Made by a program: the position numbers and the translations under genes. Below are positions 23,585-33,617 of a stretch of 64,000 bases of DNA, one piece after another; position 1 is the first letter of the stretch; the number at the start of each line of letters is the position of its first letter. Source of the stretch: Ailanthus altissimus (taxonomy: Eukaryota > Streptophyta > Magnoliopsida > Sapindales > Simaroubaceae); NCBI GenBank assembly GCA_946807835.1, contig OX327710.1, forward strand, positions 15,240,501 through 15,304,500. The letters run 5' to 3'. Under the pieces are notes generated by a model. It made no database searches, was not told the DNA's origin, and worked only from the letters and a program-made list of their open reading frames with translations.

Positions 23585-25072
23585 TGATAAGGGCAAATTT
23601 GTCATATATTTTCTCATGTTTTTATTATTGATATTTTATGATTTTATGAGAATAGATGGCTATTTATGTGCTTTATTGTTAATTATAGGGACTTGAACGA
23701 AATTTAAAGAAAGAACGCAAAAGGAGTGAAAACAGGGACTAAAATGCAAAGTTTTCAAAGTATGTGTCCATCGCCCCAGCGCCACAAGGATTTTCGCCCC
23801 AGCTCTGAAATAGTGATCGAAATAAGAAAAACGACATGCTTAAGTCACGTCTAGCGCCCCAGCGCCTAAGAGTCACTGCGCCAGCGATGCTCCATCGCCC
23901 CAGCGCTATCACCATACCGCGCCAGCGGTAAAGCCGTTTTCATGCAGCGCCCCAGCGCCAAGATCCCACCGCTCCAGCGGTAATAGCTTTTTCACGCGTC
24001 GCCCCAGCGACAGATGCATAGCGCACAAGCGGTAGTGCGAGTCCTAGTCCGATGAGAATTGAGATTTTCAAGCTCATATCAATCCCTATATAAAGCCACT
24101 CGTTCCCAACCTTCAAGAATGAATCCAAGACGACCCAAGAGCACCAAGAATACATAGCACAAGTCTTGGAGAGCAATAGGAGCTTAATTGAAGCAACTTT
24201 AGAGAGAATTACAAGACGTTCTTCGGCATCAAGAGTTCTTAGGCAGCGCAATTAAGAGCAATTCGACGTCTACATCGGTTTGCAATTGATTGTATCATGT
24301 TTTATAATTATTTTTACTGCTGTTCTCTTGTAGCCATGAGCTAACTTATTTTCTAGGGTTAATATTTGAACTCAATATGTGCGCTTAAATTGCCATATCT
24401 TTTTAGTATTTAATAAACTTAGTCATTTATTATTTAAATTACTTGTGTTTAATGCTTCAATATATCTGGCCAATATATGGTGAATGAGTTGGTAATATTA
24501 TTGATAAACTCGGAAGAGGAATCATAATATTTAGACCTAGGTAATTTGATGCATGATTGTAGAGTAACATTCAATGTTACATATGCAAGTTTCAACTTAG
24601 GATAGGAATATACCTAATTGGCATGTATGATCAATAAGACCTAATCTTAATGAATCTTAATTTATTACAAGTACCATAGAAATATAGGTATTTGGTAAAC
24701 TAAGATATACTTGCATGACCTTGGAAGAGGCTTGTGAATACATTAGTGTCTTGATCAATAATAAAGACTAAGTGAGTTAAATATTAGAGGATTAATCATT
24801 AGAAACATATTGAGGGATAATATTAATCCTAGGTTTTCTTTACGTTGCTATCTTTAAATCTCATTGCATTGTGTTTTTGCTTTTATATTTCTTACATTCA
24901 TTCTTAGGTTTTTATTTATCTGAATAATTATTAGGAAGATATAATTTTAGTAATTGGTTAAAAAGAAACAATTATCCCTGTGGGTTTGACATCCGACTTA
25001 TTTAGTCTCTTTATTACTTGCATACGATAGTGTATACTTGCACTTAATTTATGATATAGAAATATCGCATCA
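23585..25072 (+). mobile_element. Solo LTR E (Ty3/gypsy, Tat-like)
   Basis: 1488 bp, from TGATAAGGGC to ATCGCATCA, with a perfect 5-bp duplication CCTTC (23580-23584 and 25073-25077). Removing it rejoins the gag and protease frames of D. It contains a cluster of GC-rich dyads (23768-24035, core CGCCCCAGCGC) and then a TATA box TATATAAAG at 24087-24095, which gives plus orientation. The right end has CCCTGTGGGTTTGACATCCG, typical of Tat/Ogre-type LTRs (inference). No coding sequence. Confidence 0.88.
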
Positions 25073-25077
25073 CCTTC

Positions 25078-26009
25078 TCCTTAATTTTGTTGTTGGGAGC
25101 TCTACATTCTGAAGCATAATGCCCAAACTTCTGACAATTATAACATCGAACTTGAGATTTTTCATACCTTGAGTTCGGATTGATTCTTCCACGGCCTCGT
25201 GTTGAGCTTTCTCCTTTCTCATAGTTGTTGGAATTATTGTTGTTGTAATTCCAGCCTCGTCCACGACCGCGACTTTCACCTCGTCCATGGCCTCTACCTC
25301 TGCCTCGACCACGTTGGTTTCTATCATTGCGTTGGCTTTCATGTATATCCTTGAGTTGCAGCTTGAGGAGTTGCTCAGTAAACCCATGCTTCTTCTTATG
25401 CTTCTCTTCGTATGCTTGCAATGATCATTGGAGTTGCTCGATCGTCATTTCTTCCAAGTCTTTAGTTTCTTTAATCGTCACAACGATGTGCTCAAATTTG
25501 GGATCCAACGAACGGAGTATCTTCTCTATTATCCTTACATCTTCTAACTTTTCACCATTTCTTTTTAATTGATTAGAAACAGCTACTACTCTTGAGAAAT
25601 AATCCGAAATAGACTCAGATACTTTCATGTGTAAGGATTCGAATTCACCTCTTAATGTTTGGAGACGGACCTTCTTCACTTGCTCGGATCCTTTGTAAGA
25701 GGTTTGCAGCTTCTCCCACGCTTCCTTGCTAAAGCTTGCACTCGAAATCTTTTCAAAGCCATTATCATCTAATGCTTGATAGATGATATAGAAAGCCTTC
25801 TTGTCTCTCTTTCTTGAATCCTTCGAAGTTGTTTTTTGATCTGGTGTAAGAGCAACAAAAACAGCATCATCCGTAGGCTCGTTATAGCCATTCTCTATGA
25901 TATCCCACACATCTTGTGATCTAAGAAGTGCCTTCATTTTGGTACTCCAATTGTCGTAGTTGTTGTTGTTGAGTGTCGGAACTTGGAATGGTGCCATACC
26001 ATTTGCCAT
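25078..26009 (-). pseudogene. Element D gag with zinc knuckle (one stop)
   Basis: ATG at 26009 on the minus strand begins MANGMAPFQVP. The gag body has YDNWSTKMKALLRSQDVW, AFYIIYQALDD, LQTLRGEFESL and YFSRVVAVSNQL. After an in-frame TGA at 25425-25427 the frame continues with an Arg/Gly-rich nucleic-acid-binding tract and the zinc knuckle CYNCQKFGHYASEC (C-X2-C-X4-H-X4-C). The frame passes straight into protease once E is removed. The ATG was chosen over the further upstream open frame, which lacks an ATG. Confidence 0.88.
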
Positions 26010-26084
26010 ATCTCTCAATATAATGAGAATTTGCAAAATTCAATTGCACGGATGAATCCGGAACGCCAAAAAACCTTGGGAGAG

Positions 26085-26262
26085 ACCTGGTCAAAGTTTT
26101 TAATTTTTAGGTCAACGGTCAAAGTCAACCATAATCTGGTCAACGATCAATGACTTTGACGGCTCAGTCAACTCACTTGGACGGCTCGGTCAAGGGGCTC
26201 GGTCAACTCGGCTTGGCGGCTCGGTCAATGCTCCAACTCGGCTCAACTCGATGAGTCAACTC
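26085..26262 (-). promoter_or_regulatory. W-box cluster in the leader of element D
   Basis: Ten [A/G]GTCAA sites, that is TTGAC[C/T] on the element-sense strand, fall within about 175 bp between primer site and gag start (near 26090, 26111, 26118, 26124, 26139, 26167, 26189, 26202, 26223, 26255). WRKY factors are known to bind this core. The spacing partly reflects a short GGCTCGGTCAACTC-like repeat. Confidence 0.6.
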
Positions 26263-26394
26263 GATTTTCTGGCAGCAGTCTTCCGACGGCACGTGGAGGC
26301 GCTTTAGAACTCAGATTGGGGAGATTTTGGTGGCGTCGGATTCCTCTCGTCGAGACCTTCGATTTGATATGCAATAGTGTATACTTTCCAACTT

Positions 26395-26406
26395 GATCTG
26401 ATACCA
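26395..26406 (-). other. Primer-binding site of element D
   Basis: Minus-strand TGGTATCAGATC, complementary to the 3' end of initiator Met tRNA, lies 3 bp inside the 5' LTR. Confidence 0.8.
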
Positions 26407-26409
26407 CTT

Positions 26410-26827
26410 TGTTAGAAATGAAACACTCACACAAATAACTTTTATTCAAACTCAAACAAATATTACAAGAGCACTCTCACTCAAAAAATAAGATACTACA
26501 ACTCACTCTTATTAGAGTTTGCTTTTTCACTCACTTAGAAGCTCTTAATTTTTCTTGATACCTAAACTAAAATGGGGAGGGGTATTTATACTACTTAAGA
26601 ACAATCCTATACCACACAAATAAACTAATTCAAAATTACAATAACCATATACCTCATTCTTCTTCATTCTTTTCCATCCTTTCAAATTATTCACATGTAT
26701 AATTACCACACCTTAGAAGATTCTAAGTAGAAGGCTAGTAATTTTAGACCTTGATTATGGACTTAAACTTCAATTTAATTAGTTTTAAATTTGGGCTCCC
26801 ATAATAGATCAAGTTTATGATCCAACA
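26410..26827 (-). repeat. 5' LTR of element D
   Basis: 418 bp. On the plus strand it runs from TGTTAGAAATG to GATCCAACA. It is defined by the primer site on one side and resumption of element A integrase at 26828 on the other. The partner 3' LTR is deleted. Confidence 0.85.
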
Positions 26828-28218
26828 AGCAGATGAACAAAAAAATTGGAGAGTGTAGGAGAAAAGGTAGACGAATGAGAAGACAACCGGCGAGATGGAA
26901 ACACGGACTCAATGAAAGTAATATGACTAGAGACAAAAATTTTATTAGTGGTAGGATCCAAACAAAGATACGCACTTTGAGAAAGAGAATATCCAAGAAA
27001 AACACAAGCCCTGGACTTAAAATCTAGTTTATTAAAAGCGTAGGGTTTTAACGATGGATAACAAAGACGACCAAACACATGTAGTTTGTCTAGATTGGGT
27101 GGTTTATCAAATAACTTTTGAAATGAAGATTGGAAACCAAGATTAGCCTTAGGCATCCGGTTAATAAGATACACGGCAATAGCAAATGCCTCAGGCCAAA
27201 ATGAAATAGGTAAGGATGCATGGTGTAGGAGCGTGAGACCATTCTCCACAATATGTCGATGACGACGCTCAGAATATCCATTGTGTTTTGGGGTATGCGG
27301 AGGAATTGTAAGATGAGAAATACTAGAATGGGCGAGATAATCTTTTAAAGCAAGAAATTCTCCACCATTATCAGTATATAATTGAACAATAGAAGTGTGA
27401 AAGAAGTTTTTAACTAAAGGTTTAAAACGAGTAAAGACAGCAAAAACGTTAAATTTTCTTTTAAGAGGATCAAACCATATGTTTTTCGTAAAGTGGTCAA
27501 CAAAAATAAGATAATACTTGTTTCTATTATGTGATTCAAGAGGATCACACCATACATCAAAGTAAACAAGTTGCAAAGGGAGCTGTACTAGATAAAGAGG
27601 ATTTAGAGAATGACAACTTCTGGCTTTTATTACAAGAACAAGCATTGCAAGAGAAGTGCAAAAAATTGTGAAAAGACAATGGGAGAGACTTGGATAACAT
27701 TAAATATTGAAGAACCTTGGCAGACAGATGACTAAGACGATTATGCCAATTAGAAATCGAAGCATGAATGGAGGAAAAAGCAATCAAAGGTGCAGATGTT
27801 ACAGTAGAAGCCGGCCATTCATACACACCAACATTACTTTTGTCGTACAGAAGTATTGTTTCGGTCTTTAGATCCTTCACAAGAAAAAAGTGTGGTAAGA
27901 ATTCAATAGAAGCATTATTAGATAAACAAAATTGAGATACGGATATTAAATTGCGTTGCATAGTGGGAACGCAAAGAACATTGGATAAAGTGAAGTTGCT
28001 AGAGGCAGAGTGTAGAGAGAAAGATCCTGTATGAGTGATTTTGAGGCTAGTACCATCGCCAATCATTATGTTATCACTGCCAGAGTAATCAGAGTGAAAC
28101 GAAAGATTGTTAAGGTCAATAGTCACATGGTGAGAGGCTTTACTGTCTGGTAGCCATGTAGAAGAAGAGGAAGCAGGAGGGATGGTAAAGTGAGCCTGAG
28201 GTGTTGGAGGGCGAGGAT
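26828..28218 (-). pseudogene. Element A protease-integrase segment (frameshifted)
   Basis: The minus strand from the B insertion site shows a degenerate protease start (SSSTWLPDSKASHHV, where DSGA is usual). It then shows the pre-integrase region (NLISVSQFC, NWHNRLSHL) and, after a frameshift near 27600, the integrase core. The core has YFDVWCDP, YTDNGGEF and the HNGYSERRHRH segment with the catalytic Glu. The C-terminal GYSLSQSAYLCLD segment of copia integrase is also present. It stops at the D insertion (26827). Ale-like in style. Confidence 0.9.
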
Positions 28219-28223
28219 GATTC

Positions 28224-28782
28224 TGTTACGCCAAGAAGCGTTCAAACAACAATTAGCATTATTACCAATTGTTATGCGGACAATCAATAATGCTAGTTAT
28301 ACCATAACGAGGCAACCAAACATCCAACAATATGCAAAAAAGGAAAGAACACCAAGTTTAACGAGGTTCGGTAATGTTACCTACGTCCTCGGGCACCGCT
28401 AGAACAAATTCACTATCTTCAAGAGAAGTTACAAATTTTTTGGGCCACAATACAAATTTTCTAACTATTGGGTCAAACTGCAAATACCCAAATAGTAGGG
28501 CTAATACTATAATTACCCAAACAATAGGATATTACTACAAATGCCCAAAAATAAAGGGAAAAATTGAATTCTTACAACTTTCAAGGATTTAAATGTAAAA
28601 TCCTTGAACTATGAGGTTCTCATAAAGAGATCCTACAAATAGAGGGGAGAAAAGAAATATTCTCAAAAGTATATAAAATCTCAAGGAGAGCCTTGCCTTA
28701 TATAGGCCTACCAAAGCACCTCCATGCCATCTCCCACCAATGTGGGATTGGCTCAATTTGGCATATAAGCCAATTTTCAACA
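28224..28782 (-). repeat. 3' LTR of element B
   Basis: On the plus strand it begins TGTTACGCC and ends TTTTCAACA. A minus-sense TATA (CTATATAAGG) lies at about 28698-28707. It has the copia LTR motif CCGAACCTCGTTAA (minus) at about 28359-28372. Confidence 0.95.
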
Positions 28783-28885
28783 AATCTCCACCTTGGCGAA
28801 TATGCCAATCTTCCACAAAGCTTCATTTTTCCAAAAAATTCTCTATCCAAAAGCAGCGCCTCTAAATTTGCGCCCAATGGCGCTA

Positions 28886-31800
28886 TCAAACTCGAACTAT
28901 ATTGATCAAGTCCAAACAATGATTGAACTTGATCGCTGTCACCACTTTAGTCAACATATCTGCGGGATTCTCGGCAGTCCCAATCTTCTGAAGTAAGATT
29001 CTTCCTTCACTAATGATCTCCCGCACGAAATGATGCCGAACATCAATATGCTTCGTTCGAACATGGTATACTGGATTCTTCGCTAAATGAATAGCACTTT
29101 GACTGTCAGAATAAACATTAATTTTCTTCTGACCAATTCCCAATTCATCCAGCAATCCCTGTAACCAAATAGCTTCCTTCACAGCCTCTGTAACTGCCAT
29201 GTACTCTGCCTCTGTAGTAGACAAAGCAACTGTAGACTGTAAAGTAGACTTCCAACTCACAGGTGCTCTCGCAAGAGTAAACACATAACCGGTTGTTGAT
29301 CGACGTTTATCCAAATCACCAGCATAATCAGAATCAACAAAACCAACAGCATAGTGATCACATGTTTCATCTCTCTCAAAGACTAAGCCAACACCTACGG
29401 TTTTCAATAAATACCGCATAATCCATTTCACAGCTTGCCAATGACCTTTACCGGGATTATGCATGTATCTGCTCACTACTCCAACTGCATGTGAAATATC
29501 AGGTCTCGTACACACCATAGCATACATTAGGCTACCAACTGCATTAGCATATGGAACTCGAGACATATACTCTCGTTCCTCATCTGAACTAGGAGATAAA
29601 GATGCACTGATCTTCATATGAGCAGCAAGTGGGGTACTTACAGGTTTTGATTCCTCTGAAATGCCAAAACGCTGTAATACCTTCTTCAGATATTGCTTTT
29701 GAGTCAAACAAATTTTGCCTCTTTCTTTGTCCCTGCTAATCTCCATGCCTAGTATCTTTCTAGCTTCACCCAAATCTTTCATCTCAAACTCTCTATTCAA
29801 TTGAATCTTCAATTTTTCAATTTCTTCGACATTCGTTGAAGCTATCAACATGTCATCGACATACAAGAGTAGATAAATGAAAGAACCATCATGTAGCCTC
29901 TGAAAATACACACAATGGTCAAATTTGCTTCTTGTGTACCTCTGACCCATCATAAACCGATCAAATCGCTTATACCACTGCCTCGGCGATTGTTTCAAAC
30001 CATAAAGCGATCTTTTCAGTTTGCAAACCAATTTTTCCTTACCAGCAACTTTGAATCCCTCTGGCTGAGTCATATAGATTTCCTCTTCCAAGTCACCATG
30101 TAAAAATGCAGTTTTTACATCGAGTTGAACTAGTTCCATATTTAACTGAGCTACTAAGGCCAATAAAATTCTAATGGAAGAATGTTTCACAACTGGAGAA
30201 AATACCTCATTGTAGTCAATTCCTTCCTTCTGTGCATAGCCTTTAGCCACCAACCTTGCCTTGTAGCGAACATCTTTCTTATCAGGAAATCCATCTTTCT
30301 TTGCATATACCCATTTGCACCCAATTGCCTTCTTACCCTTTGGTAGTTGAGCTAGCTCCCAAGTTTCATTTTTCTGAAGAGACTGCATCTCTTCCTTCAT
30401 AGCTGTCTTCCACTGATCAACTTCAGAATAGCTGACTGCCTCTCTATAAGTGGAAGGAACATCATCATCTACAACTGGAAGTGCGTAGGCCACCATATCA
30501 ACAAATCGAGCAGGTCTCCGAATCTCACGTCTTGGCCTATTTACTGCAATAGTTTCTTGTTGCTGTTGAGGTTCATGAGTAGAACCTTCTCCATCATCTC
30601 CCAAAATCACCTCTGTCATAGGAGTATCATTATCTGTCTCTACAGATCTAACCGGGTTCAATGTAGTTGTTTCCAACTCCACCTGCTGCTGAGTACGCTC
30701 CACCTGTTGCGGAGTACTATTCACTGTTGTCTGGTTTTCTGATTTCTTCAACATAGAAGACTCATCAAATGTTACATCTCTACTTGATACAATCTTCCTC
30801 GAACTCGGACACCAAAGACGATATCCTTTTACACCTGAAGAAAATCCCAAGAAAATTGCTTTCTTGGCTCTGGAATCTAGCTTTGATTCTTTCACATGAT
30901 AATATGCAATGGAACCAAATACATGTAAAGAATCATAATCAGAAACAGGTTTTCCAGACCAAACCTCCAATGGAGTTCTATCACCAATAGCAGCTGACGG
31001 TAGACGATTAATGAGATGACACGCATAAATCACAGCCTCAGCCCAAAACTCTTTACCCAATTTTGCATTGGACAACATACACCGAACTTTCTCCAGCAAT
31101 GTCCGGTTCATGCGTTCTGCCACCCCATTCTGCTGCGGTGTACCTCTTACAGTAAAATGACGTACAATACCCTCATCTTGACACAATTTCAAGAACTGAT
31201 CACTGCAATACTCACCACCATTGTCTGTTCTGAGATGCCTGATTTTCCTGCCTGTTTGTGTCTCAACCATCTTTTTCCATTTAAAGAAAGCACTAAGTAC
31301 ATCATCTTTGGATTTCAAAACGTACACCCAAGTTCTTCTGGAAAAGTCATCAACAAAAATAACATAGTAGCGCAAACCTCCCATAGATGTAGTCTGAGAA
31401 GGTCCCCATACATCTGAGTGAACATAATCAAGAATACCCTCGGTATTATGAATAGCGGTGCCAAACTTCACTCTCTTCTGCTTTCCCAGAACACAATGCT
31501 CACAAAATTCTAGCTTGCAAGTCTTCGCACCTTTCAATAAGCCTCTTTTCACTAAACTGAATAAGGCTTTCTCACCTGCATGCCCCAACCGCATATGCCA
31601 TAATCTAATGATCTCTGAATCTGCATCATTATCAGAAACCATAGCCGCTGATCCAATCACTGTACTACCATTGTAATAATACAAGTTGTTCCTCCTAGTG
31701 CCTTTCAATGTCACAAGAGCACCTGAAGTAACCCTCAGAATTCCATTTCGTATAGATACAGTACAGCCTTTAGATTCCAAGGCTCCCAATGAGATGAGAT

Positions 31801-32887
31801 TCTTCCTCAACTTCGGTATATACCGAACGTCTGTCAGAACTCTAGTTGATCCATCATCATTTTTCAACCGGATTGAACCTATCCCAGCAGTATGACAACT
31901 ATCATTATTGCCCATATACACAACTCCACCATTAAGCTCTTCAAAATTAAAGAACCATTCCCGATGTGGACACATATGATAAGTACAACCCGAATCCATA
32001 ATCCATTCATCAGAACGAGACGTGGATGAATGACCACTTAAACAAAAATCTGACAAACTATCATCGCTTACGCTCTCAACAACATATGCATCAGAAATAG
32101 ACATATTTTTTTCTTTCTTTTTCAACTTTGGACAATCTTTCTTCCAATGCCCTTTCTCCCGACAAAAGGCACACTCATCTTTTCCTACTCTACCCCTCGA
32201 CTTAGATTTTCCCCTTTTTCCCGGTTTTCTACTCTGGCTACGCCCTCTCACTGTCAATGCTTCTACTGACTCATCTCTATGTTCTCTCTGATCCTTTCTA
32301 CGGATTTCATAGTTTGTCAAAGAAGAACAAACTTCTTCAAATGACAATTTATCCTTTCCATGAATGAGAGTAATACATAAATGATCTAATTCATCCGGAA
32401 GAGAACCAATCAACAACATAGCCTTTATTTCATCTTTGAAGGTTTCCTCTAAATTTAATAAATCAGCAATTAACTTATTAAATTCATCAATATGAGAACT
32501 GATACTCGTACCTTGTCTCAACTGAAGACGAAACAATCTTTTCAATAGATACAACCGGTTCTCATTACTTTTCTTCATATATTTGTTCTCCAGCGCCTTC
32601 CATAATGCATTGGCAGACTTTTCTCTGATGAACGGATACTTCTGCTCTCTACACAGACAAGAACGAATCAACCCACAAGCTTTTATATTAAGCCTGTCCC
32701 AGTCTATCTCCTTGATATCTTCTGGTTTTGTTTCTTCCAGAACTATATCTAAGTCTTGTTGACACAATCCATCCAACACCTCACTCTGCCATAAGCCGAA
32801 ATTATTCCGACCATCAAATTTTTCCACATCTATTTTTGCACTAGACACTGTCACTGTCCTCATCGATGTAGATGATGATGATGCCAT
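28886..32887 (-). CDS. Intact copia gag-pol polyprotein, 1333 residues (element B)
   Basis: Single minus-strand frame. The start is the first in-frame ATG (32885-32887, MASSSSTSM, G at -3 and +4); the open frame extends 25 codons upstream without an ATG. Order: gag; zinc knuckle C239-X2-C242-X4-H247-X4-C252; aspartic protease DSG at 298-300; integrase HHCC (HMRLGH... CEHC) and catalytic Asp492, Asp555, Glu591; GVKGYRLW segment; RT with QLDVKTAFLHG and YVDD at 1009-1012; RNase H with Asp1185, Glu1226, Asp1261. All catalytic residues I checked are present and there is no stop. The products assemble particles, copy the RNA and integrate the cDNA. Integrase before RT defines copia; the motif style is Tork/Tnt1-like. 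Nothing in the sequence shows whether it is expressed. Confidence 0.97.
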   Translation of the reverse strand: MASSSSTSMRTVTVSSAKIDVEKFDGRNNFGLWQSEVLDGLCQQDLDIVLEETKPEDIKEIDWDRLNIKACGLIRSCLCREQKYPFIREKSANALWKALENKYMKKSNENRLYLLKRLFRLQLRQGTSISSHIDEFNKLIADLLNLEETFKDEIKAMLLIGSLPDELDHLCITLIHGKDKLSFEEVCSSLTNYEIRRKDQREHRDESVEALTVRGRSQSRKPGKRGKSKSRGRVGKDECAFCREKGHWKKDCPKLKKKEKNMSISDAYVVESVSDDSLSDFCLSGHSSTSRSDEWIMDSGCTYHMCPHREWFFNFEELNGGVVYMGNNDSCHTAGIGSIRLKNDDGSTRVLTDVRYIPKLRKNLISLGALESKGCTVSIRNGILRVTSGALVTLKGTRRNNLYYYNGSTVIGSAAMVSDNDADSEIIRLWHMRLGHAGEKALFSLVKRGLLKGAKTCKLEFCEHCVLGKQKRVKFGTAIHNTEGILDYVHSDVWGPSQTTSMGGLRYYVIFVDDFSRRTWVYVLKSKDDVLSAFFKWKKMVETQTGRKIRHLRTDNGGEYCSDQFLKLCQDEGIVRHFTVRGTPQQNGVAERMNRTLLEKVRCMLSNAKLGKEFWAEAVIYACHLINRLPSAAIGDRTPLEVWSGKPVSDYDSLHVFGSIAYYHVKESKLDSRAKKAIFLGFSSGVKGYRLWCPSSRKIVSSRDVTFDESSMLKKSENQTTVNSTPQQVERTQQQVELETTTLNPVRSVETDNDTPMTEVILGDDGEGSTHEPQQQQETIAVNRPRREIRRPARFVDMVAYALPVVDDDVPSTYREAVSYSEVDQWKTAMKEEMQSLQKNETWELAQLPKGKKAIGCKWVYAKKDGFPDKKDVRYKARLVAKGYAQKEGIDYNEVFSPVVKHSSIRILLALVAQLNMELVQLDVKTAFLHGDLEEEIYMTQPEGFKVAGKEKLVCKLKRSLYGLKQSPRQWYKRFDRFMMGQRYTRSKFDHCVYFQRLHDGSFIYLLLYVDDMLIASTNVEEIEKLKIQLNREFEMKDLGEARKILGMEISRDKERGKICLTQKQYLKKVLQRFGISEESKPVSTPLAAHMKISASLSPSSDEEREYMSRVPYANAVGSLMYAMVCTRPDISHAVGVVSRYMHNPGKGHWQAVKWIMRYLLKTVGVGLVFERDETCDHYAVGFVDSDYAGDLDKRRSTTGYVFTLARAPVSWKSTLQSTVALSTTEAEYMAVTEAVKEAIWLQGLLDELGIGQKKINVYSDSQSAIHLAKNPVYHVRTKHIDVRHHFVREIISEGRILLQKIGTAENPADMLTKVVTAIKFNHCLDLINIVRV

Positions 32888-33040
32888 AGCCACCTCACAC
32901 AAATGAGCTCGATACACAATATCACAAATAACCAAGCTCCACCAAATAATTATATCCAACAACTAGCAATTCAAAAATTCACCAACCCAGAATAGTAGTA
33001 AGTGCTAAAAAAATAGCCACTCACTGTCCTAAACCTGGGG

Positions 33041-33051
33041 CTCTGATACCA
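33041..33051 (-). other. Primer-binding site of element B
   Basis: Minus-strand TGGTATCAGAGCCCC adjoins the 5' LTR with a 2-3 bp gap and matches the initiator Met tRNA 3' end. Confidence 0.85.
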
Positions 33052-33053
33052 CT

Positions 33054-33612
33054 TGTTACGCCAAGAAGCGTTCAAACAACAATTAGCATTATTACCAATT
33101 GTTATGCGGACAATCAATAATGCTAGTTATACCATAACGAGGCAACCAAACATCCAACAATATGCAAAAAAGGAAAGAACACCAAGTTTAACGAGGTTCG
33201 GTAATGTTACCTACGTCCTCGGGCACCGCTAGAACAAATTCACTATCTTCAAGAGAAGTTACAAAATTTTTGGGCCACAATACAAATTTTCTAACTATTG
33301 GGTCAAACTGCAAATACCCAAATAGTAGGGCTAATACTATAATTACCCAAACAATAGGATATTACTACAAATGCCCAAAAATAAAGGGAAAAATTGAATT
33401 CTTACAACTTTCAAGGATTTAAATGTAAAATCCTTGAACTATGAGGTTCTCATAAAGAGATCCTACAAATAGAGGGGAGAAAAGAAATATTCTCAAAAGT
33501 ATATAAAATCTCAAGGAGAGCCTTGCCTTATATAGGCCTACCAAAGCACCTCCATGCCATCTCCCACCAATGTGGGATTGGCTCAATTTGGCATATAAGC
33601 CAATTTTCAACA
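33054..33612 (-). repeat. 5' LTR of element B
   Basis: 559 bp, essentially identical to 28224-28782. Because the element reads leftward, this copy drives transcription of the gag-pol. Confidence 0.95.
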
Positions 33613-33617
33613 GATTC

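Larger units (their letters stand above)
22807..26827 (-). mobile_element. Copia element D, 5' half only
   Basis: Minus-strand copia retaining its 5' LTR (26410-26827), primer site, leader, gag and protease to early integrase. It is truncated at 22807 inside the integrase core, at the Trp-Val-Tyr-Phe codons, where the Angela-like LTR enters. The right flank after the LTR is AGCAG (26828-26832). The matching left duplication is lost with the rest of D. Solo LTR E interrupts it at 23585-25072. It sits in element A between integrase and RT. Confidence 0.85.
28224..33612 (-). mobile_element. Copia element B (Tork-like), complete and young
   Basis: 5389 bp with LTRs 28224-28782 and 33054-33612 (559 bp each) that differ at one position I can find (28437/33267 region, T against A). 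Perfect target duplication GATTC (28219-28223 and 33613-33617), primer site, polypurine tract AAGGTGGAGATT next to the 3' LTR, and one uninterrupted gag-pol frame. It splits element A between gag zinc knuckle and protease. All parts needed for an autonomous copia are present. Confidence 0.96.

Noticed and set aside
23940..24251. 103-codon minus-strand open frame
   Set aside because: Runs through the GC-rich dyads and TATA box of solo LTR E; a by-product of the GC content.
32888..32962. 25 extra N-terminal residues on the element B polyprotein
   Set aside because: The upstream open frame begins with TTG, not ATG; the ATG at 32887 has good context and fits gag starts.
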